DNA from: HXMU1420-13 sp965228545
Lineage (GTDB): Bacteria > Bacteroidota > Rhodothermia > Balneolales > Balneolaceae
Length of the DNA stretch: 64,000 nt
Direction of reading: 5' to 3'
Assembly: GCA_965228545.1 (NCBI GenBank)
Contig: OZ245822.1
Span: 3,100,001-3,164,000 of the forward strand
The number at the start of each line of letters is the position of its first letter. Position 1 is the first letter of the stretch. The notes beneath the pieces are model-generated. The model worked only from the letters and a program-made list of their open reading frames with translations, did no database searches and was not told the origin of the DNA. Made by a program: the position numbers and the translations under genes. Positions 59,007-64,000 of this stretch are shown piece after piece.

Positions 59007-61154
59007 TTGAAGTATATATTAGTTTTTGTTCTACTAGTTGTAGCAACAAGTGGAGCCAACGCACAAGCTCCATTTGAAAGAGAAGAAACCAGCGCCGGTA
59101 TTTTTGGGCTGTCAATTACTAACTATGGTACGCTCGGTAAACCCGACGTTAGAAATAACCCCGAAGGTGGACCAAGTATGCGATATCCTATTGGCACAGG
59201 TACCGAACACTTGTTTGAGGCAGGTATCTGGATTGGCGCACAATACAACAATGCTGCTCTGCGTGTTTCTACAGCATCAGTTACAACCGGTGGAGGCTAC
59301 CAACGTGGAGCCGCAGGCTTCGAATTCACCGCTGATGCACCTATCACACGTAGAAGTACCGACCCGGATAACGAATTCTTTTCACCGTTCTCAATTGGGC
59401 AACAAGATATTATAACCGAGTTTAGCGATCGAAGGCGAGATATTAATGGCACTCCAATTAGTAATCATGATACACCGCTATATGCCGATGTAAGGCTGGA
59501 AAGCTATAATTGGAGCTTCCCGTTTACCGAAAACTTTACCATAGTGCGATACGATATTACTAATAACACCGAACTCTATACTTCCCCTTCTACTTGGGAT
59601 AGCGTGTTTGTTGGTATGTATGCCGACTTAGTAGTGCGAAATGTGAATACAGCCACCGAAACAGGTGGAGATTTTTTCAACAAAAACGGCCTGGGATATC
59701 TCGATTCATTATATACAGCGTATGTTTTTGATGCCGGCTCTCCTGATGACCCTACTATAAACACTTACGGTGCCATGTCGATTATCGGAGCGGAATACAG
59801 GGGCGAGTTTTTTCACCCATCCAATCCTGATACCATTCGAAACGAATTTACGGGGCAAACACAATTTCAAGAATCAGGCAACAATGTGCCGTTTATCGAT
59901 CCTAGCTATTGGCTGTTTAGTGCCGGAACCGGGCTGTATGTCGGGCCTAACGAAGATCAGGAACGCTACGATCGTATGTCAACCAAGTTTCCGCTCGATT
60001 CAGTTATTGCGGGGCAATCTGTTAGAGATCAGTTACGAACCGATGGGCAAACAGGAAACGGAAACTATATTTCTATGCTTTCCATTGGTCCTTTTCCAAC
60101 GGTTGATCCCGGCGAAACAATCTCAGTTTATTTTGCATTTTCGGCCGCTTTGAAACCAGATGAATTTCAAGGTCAATCAGGAAAACGGGTAGATAACGAA
60201 GATTCAAGAGTAAATTTGGTTAGAACCATTGAGTCTATTAACAGAGTATTTCAGGGTGAAGACAGAAATAGTAATGGAAAGCTAGACGCCGGTGAAGATT
60301 TAGATGAAAACGGTGAGTTAACCCGATATTTATTTCCTACTCCACCAGACGATCCCAATGTGCGAGTTGCCTTAGATGCCGGAAAAGTAACGCTATATTG
60401 GGATAAAAAAGCAGAAGCTTCAATAGATCGGGTTTCTGGAGAGCAAGATTTTGAAGGCTATCGCATTTACCGTTCTGAGCTAGGTGATGATTTAAATCCG
60501 GTAGTGCGTATGATAAGAGAGTTTGACACCCCCGGAAATCAGGAAGCGTTTAATACCGGATTTGATGAAATTGAATTGGATGAACCGGTAACGTTTGAAG
60601 GTGATACCGCAACCTACTATTACGCGTATGAGATTAATGATCTGTTAAGTGGATGGCAGTACGAGCTTTCGGTTACTGCATTTGATCGCGGTAGTGATAC
60701 GTTCGAAATTGAGGGCTTAGAAACCAGCCCAAATGTAAATGCGGTACGTGTATTTCCGGGCACTCCGGCTAACGAAAACTTTACGAGCTCTGCTAAAGAA
60801 TATCAGGTTGGTGTATACCCTAATCCTTATCGGGTAAACGCTGCTTGGGATGGCTCTTTAGAAAGTGAGCGGAAACTATATTTTTATAATCTACCGGCAC
60901 GCGCAGAAGTACGCATTTATACTGTGGCCGGCGATATTGTAGGGGAATTCACTCACAATTCGGATACATATAACGGTGACATTGGATGGTTTTCCAATTT
61001 CAGCGACGATCCGCGTGTGCTTGCCGGGGGCGAACATGCATGGGATCTGCAATCGAATGCCAATCAAATCCTAACTACGGGGTTGTACCTGTACACCGTA
61101 AAGGATATGGCTTCAGGAGAGGTTCAAACAGGTAAAATCGTAATCATTAAATAA
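59007..61154 (+). CDS. Large secreted protein with C-terminal sorting-like domain
   Basis: 715 residues, TTG start at 59007, signal peptide of about 20 residues (ILVFVLLVVATSGANAQ). The first ~450 residues show no recognised domain. A fibronectin-type segment is at about 455-570 (VTLYWDKKAEASIDRVSGEQ). The C-terminal ~95 residues (YPNPYRVNAAWDGS, VRIYTVAGDIVGEF, LTTGLYLYTVKD, GKIVIIK) form a T9SS type-A or FlgD-Ig-like sorting domain. EDRNSNGKLDAGEDLDENGE around residue 420 looks like a calcium-binding loop. It probably shares a transcript with the next gene (10-nt gap). Confidence 0.82.
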   Translation: MKYILVFVLLVVATSGANAQAPFEREETSAGIFGLSITNYGTLGKPDVRNNPEGGPSMRYPIGTGTEHLFEAGIWIGAQYNNAALRVSTASVTTGGGYQRGAAGFEFTADAPITRRSTDPDNEFFSPFSIGQQDIITEFSDRRRDINGTPISNHDTPLYADVRLESYNWSFPFTENFTIVRYDITNNTELYTSPSTWDSVFVGMYADLVVRNVNTATETGGDFFNKNGLGYLDSLYTAYVFDAGSPDDPTINTYGAMSIIGAEYRGEFFHPSNPDTIRNEFTGQTQFQESGNNVPFIDPSYWLFSAGTGLYVGPNEDQERYDRMSTKFPLDSVIAGQSVRDQLRTDGQTGNGNYISMLSIGPFPTVDPGETISVYFAFSAALKPDEFQGQSGKRVDNEDSRVNLVRTIESINRVFQGEDRNSNGKLDAGEDLDENGELTRYLFPTPPDDPNVRVALDAGKVTLYWDKKAEASIDRVSGEQDFEGYRIYRSELGDDLNPVVRMIREFDTPGNQEAFNTGFDEIELDEPVTFEGDTATYYYAYEINDLLSGWQYELSVTAFDRGSDTFEIEGLETSPNVNAVRVFPGTPANENFTSSAKEYQVGVYPNPYRVNAAWDGSLESERKLYFYNLPARAEVRIYTVAGDIVGEFTHNSDTYNGDIGWFSNFSDDPRVLAGGEHAWDLQSNANQILTTGLYLYTVKDMASGEVQTGKIVIIK

Positions 61155-61164
61155 AATAATCAAT

Positions 61165-64000
61165 ATGAAAAGACTGATACAATTTATTGCTGTATTAACT
61201 CTGGTTTTTACGTCAGGGGCAGCGCTTGCTCAATCAGGCGATTTATTCATTTCTGAGTATATCGAAGGTTCGAGCAGTAATAAAGCTCTTGAGTTATACA
61301 ATGGGTCTGACTCAGAGATTAATCTTGCAAACTACATGATGCTCCGTTCAAACAATGGTGCAGAAGCGTGGGTGTCTGATACATTAAGACTTGAGGGTAC
61401 ATTAGCAGCAGGTGCTGTATTCGTAATTGCTAACTCGAGTGCAGATCAAGCTATACTAGATGTAGCTGATACAACACATTCGATGACTTTTTACAATGGA
61501 GATGATGCCCTTGGTCTCTTTAAGGTGTCTGAATCAGATACCGTTCTCATCGATATGTTTGGTGAGTTAGGCGATGATCCAGGATCTGGATGGGATGTTG
61601 GTGCTCAAGCTGTGGGTACCAGAGAGTTTACCTTGGTTAGAAAGCCAGACTTTAACTCAGGAAACCCAGCTACTTTAGCATCATTCGGTGTAGATGATTA
61701 CACTTCTGAGTGGATAGTTTATCCACAAAATGATTTCTCATACATAGGATCGCACACTGCAGGTGTAGAATTTAGTATTCGTGAGCTAAATCGCTACCGC
61801 GATTTGTCTGTGCTTGACCAAAATGCACTAACAGCGCATCCGCTAATTGGTGAAGAGGTTGAATTAACGGTAGTAATTACATCGAACCCAAAAAGTTCTG
61901 GGAACTCAACTCCCAACGATAGTGATAGTGACGGCGAATTTGATAGTATTAGCCGGATTCATGTATTCGTAACCGACACAGCTGCAATTACACGCGGTAG
62001 AGAAGGTATGGCGATGCAAATTGTAGAGTCTCCAAACTATGAGTGGTTAGCTGATAGAGAAATTGGTGACGTACTAAAGATAAAAGGTTCATTAGGATTC
62101 TTTTTCTCAACCGCACAATTTAACCTTTCTGAAGAGCCGGAATTTTTAGGATCTACCTTCATTAATTTTCCTGAATTACTCCCACTCCTTGATCCAATCG
62201 AAGTTACTGTTGACGAACTCAATAATTTCGACGGCGGAGAGCTTACAATCAATCCTGTAAGTTATGTGAAGTATGTTGGTGCATATGTTCGCTTAACCAA
62301 CACAGTTGCTAGTAACATAGGTTCTGATGGCCGACGCGTTGATTGGGCAGTAAACGAAAATGGTAGCCGCATATATACTTATGATCTATCATTACGTTTC
62401 CGTAACGACCGTACTGATTCTGGATATTTACCAGGTTGGAATTATCGTAGACCAGCCGTTGAAGGCGACTTTGTAGCGCCACCGGCAGGGGCATTGGTAA
62501 ACCTAAATGGCTTCTTGATAGTTAACGGCGGAAACGACCCTGATGGCATCTACGGTAATGAAGCTCCATTAAGTATTAATCCGTTTGAAGATGGTGGGCG
62601 TTGGTTAACCGATAATAATGGCGATCCATTCTATTGTGTAAGTGGTGAGTTTTGCGAGCCTGAAGGCGGTACGTTCGAATGGATCAACGACTTTGAAATT
62701 CTAGGATTACCTCCTGTTGTATCTAATGTTGCATTATCCGATTCAACTGTAGAAGCAGAGCAGTCGATTACTGTAACTGCAAACGCTGAAGCTGCAGAAG
62801 GTTCATTAACTAAAGTTGAACTCATTTACACAGTAGCAGGTACAGCCGATACATTAGCTATGACAAATACGGCAGGCACGCAATACTCGGCAGAACTGCC
62901 AGGATTCCCGGATTTAACCACGGTTAACTTCCGCGTTGAAGCTACCGACGATAACGGTTTTGTGGGTAAAGCTCCAAACGCTGGCGAATACACGTTCTTT
63001 GTGACCAATACTCAGATCACAACCATCGAATTTGTACAAAAAACCGACGATGGTATGGAAGGTGATAGCCCGTTAGCAGGTGCAGGTACTGTACCAGCTG
63101 ATATTACTGCAACCGTAGTAAGCAGTGCTGTTACCGATGGTTTTATTACCATTCAAGACAGAGCAGCTATGTGGTCAGGTATTTTTGTAGCAACAGGTGG
63201 CGATGCTGATGCATTGTTAGAAGGCGATATTATCAATATTACTAGCTTCGAAGTAACAGAAAACTTTGGTATTTCGAACATGAATATTGGCTCATTTACA
63301 AAAGTGGGAACCAATTCTCAAATGGATACACTTGCAGTAACAGGTTTATTAACTCAAGATGTAACATCGAATTACGAACCATACGAAGGTGTACTTGTAA
63401 CCTTTAGTGACGTAAAAATTACCACCAACCAAGCTGATGGCCCAGACAGAGATTTTGGCGAGTTTGAGTTTGGATCGCGACAAGGTGGTGAAGCCGCTGT
63501 TGATACGTTAATGGCGGGCGAAGGTCTTCGTTATGATGATGCATCCAGAAGACTTAATGGCACAGTTAATGAAACCATTAAAATTGGTGCTACGTTAGAA
63601 TCAATTTCAGGTGTAGTTAATTTCTCATTTAGTAATGTAAAGCTAATTGGTGGAGATCCTGATTTCTTCAATGGTGATAACTTTACCTATCCAGATCCAC
63701 GATTTACCTTAGATAAACCAAGCGACGACGCTACGGTAGAAGTTACCGGTGATATCACTGTGGAATGGACATCAACAACCGATTTTGACGGCAATGATTT
63801 AACCTATACTTGGGTGCTATATTCTGCCGCTGATACAACCGAAATTGTTGCTGTTCCTTCAAACAACGAAGGGGAAGATGCGCTTGTAACGCTAAGCTTC
63901 GATACCGTTGATGCACTATTAGCCGGTAGCGGATTAGCTGTAGGCGAGAGTGCAGACTTCGTATGGAACGTATTAGTAAGCGATGGTAACGACACGCTTG
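61165..64000 (+). CDS. Very large secreted protein with lamin-tail domain (3' end outside window)
   Basis: Open from ATG 61165 to the window end, at least 945 residues. Signal peptide (LIQFIAVLTLVFTSGAALAQ). A lamin-tail domain follows at about residues 26-130 (DLFISEYIEGSSSNKALELYNGS, LANYMMLRSN). Then an Asp-rich, calcium-binding-like NDSDSDGEFDS near 250, two OB-fold or DUF5689-like regions (VTDGFITIQDRAAMWSGIFV and one earlier) and Ig-like domains (VEWTSTTDFDGNDLTYTW). Such architecture is common in surface or secreted nuclease-associated proteins. No catalytic nuclease motif is visible in the part seen. Cotranscribed with 59007-61154. Confidence 0.85.
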   Translation, partial: MKRLIQFIAVLTLVFTSGAALAQSGDLFISEYIEGSSSNKALELYNGSDSEINLANYMMLRSNNGAEAWVSDTLRLEGTLAAGAVFVIANSSADQAILDVADTTHSMTFYNGDDALGLFKVSESDTVLIDMFGELGDDPGSGWDVGAQAVGTREFTLVRKPDFNSGNPATLASFGVDDYTSEWIVYPQNDFSYIGSHTAGVEFSIRELNRYRDLSVLDQNALTAHPLIGEEVELTVVITSNPKSSGNSTPNDSDSDGEFDSISRIHVFVTDTAAITRGREGMAMQIVESPNYEWLADREIGDVLKIKGSLGFFFSTAQFNLSEEPEFLGSTFINFPELLPLLDPIEVTVDELNNFDGGELTINPVSYVKYVGAYVRLTNTVASNIGSDGRRVDWAVNENGSRIYTYDLSLRFRNDRTDSGYLPGWNYRRPAVEGDFVAPPAGALVNLNGFLIVNGGNDPDGIYGNEAPLSINPFEDGGRWLTDNNGDPFYCVSGEFCEPEGGTFEWINDFEILGLPPVVSNVALSDSTVEAEQSITVTANAEAAEGSLTKVELIYTVAGTADTLAMTNTAGTQYSAELPGFPDLTTVNFRVEATDDNGFVGKAPNAGEYTFFVTNTQITTIEFVQKTDDGMEGDSPLAGAGTVPADITATVVSSAVTDGFITIQDRAAMWSGIFVATGGDADALLEGDIINITSFEVTENFGISNMNIGSFTKVGTNSQMDTLAVTGLLTQDVTSNYEPYEGVLVTFSDVKITTNQADGPDRDFGEFEFGSRQGGEAAVDTLMAGEGLRYDDASRRLNGTVNETIKIGATLESISGVVNFSFSNVKLIGGDPDFFNGDNFTYPDPRFTLDKPSDDATVEVTGDITVEWTSTTDFDGNDLTYTWVLYSAADTTEIVAVPSNNEGEDALVTLSFDTVDALLAGSGLAVGESADFVWNVLVSDGNDTL

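Noticed and set aside
62037..63995. Several minus-strand ORFs of 60-70 codons
   Set aside because: They are serine/valine-rich shadows of the large plus-strand secreted protein, without starts or homology.

Overview
The window is a chromosomal segment of a Bacteroidota-type bacterium, most likely from the Balneolota/Rhodothermota side. The evidence is the gene content: a DUF4249 lipoprotein paired with a TonB receptor, DUF3822 and DUF349 proteins, a DksA relative with a degenerate zinc finger, a transcarbamylase of the acetyl/succinyl-ornithine type, and large secreted proteins with C-terminal sorting-like domains. Promoter boxes also fit the Bacteroidota pattern TTTG-spacer-TAnnTTTG. Species cannot be assigned from the sequence alone.

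Layout. 1-4037: the end of an arginine operon (transcarbamylase, argB, a deacetylase, argH). 4051-9081: a cobalamin-binding-like protein, a flavin monooxygenase, then a minus-strand string of LMW phosphatase, TetR regulator, fabF and fructosamine-kinase homologue that may include a protein-deglycation pair. 9218-13864: ileS-dksA-lspA, then a cold-shock gene with a long leader. The IleRS carries a swapped GIHH signature in place of HIGH. 14085-17856: two tandem barrel-like paralogues, a small membrane protein, and yajC with a RibBA whose cyclohydrolase half has lost its zinc cysteines. 18044-22025: a TonB receptor/DUF4249 operon. 22122-22987: a HigBA toxin-antitoxin pair between exact 38-bp direct repeats 800 bp apart. 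22989-26567: fatty-acid beta-oxidation genes. 26685-26759: tRNA-Val.

26.8-33.0 kb is an AT-rich accessory region. It holds secreted proteins and lipoproteins of unknown function, an intact REP-associated tyrosine transposase (RAYT), a truncated copy of its 3' end, and many palindromes of the form GAACC-ASY-GGTTC. I read this as an active or recently active RAYT/REP system. Its REPs also bracket the upstream HigBA module and sit in the presumed leaders of a family of tandem Ig-like lipoproteins. It is the most unusual structure in the window.

33.0-64 kb is mostly core or metabolic: a minimal ergothioneine pair (egtB-egtD), plsC, yraN, a GbsR-like regulator, a polysaccharide/glycoside operon (GH5 with CBM, sodium-solute symporter, GH63-like hydrolase, FmdB), a SulP transporter, aminotransferase, coaD, rsmD, a MATE pump, a SixA-like phosphatase, a lipoprotein of the S46 peptidase fold lacking its catalytic residues, mscS, a DUF349 protein, an MBL hydrolase, a pair of selenodomain/arsenosugar-type transferases, and two large secreted proteins, the last cut by the window end.

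All functional calls come from reading the sequence and recalling protein families. No database search was run.
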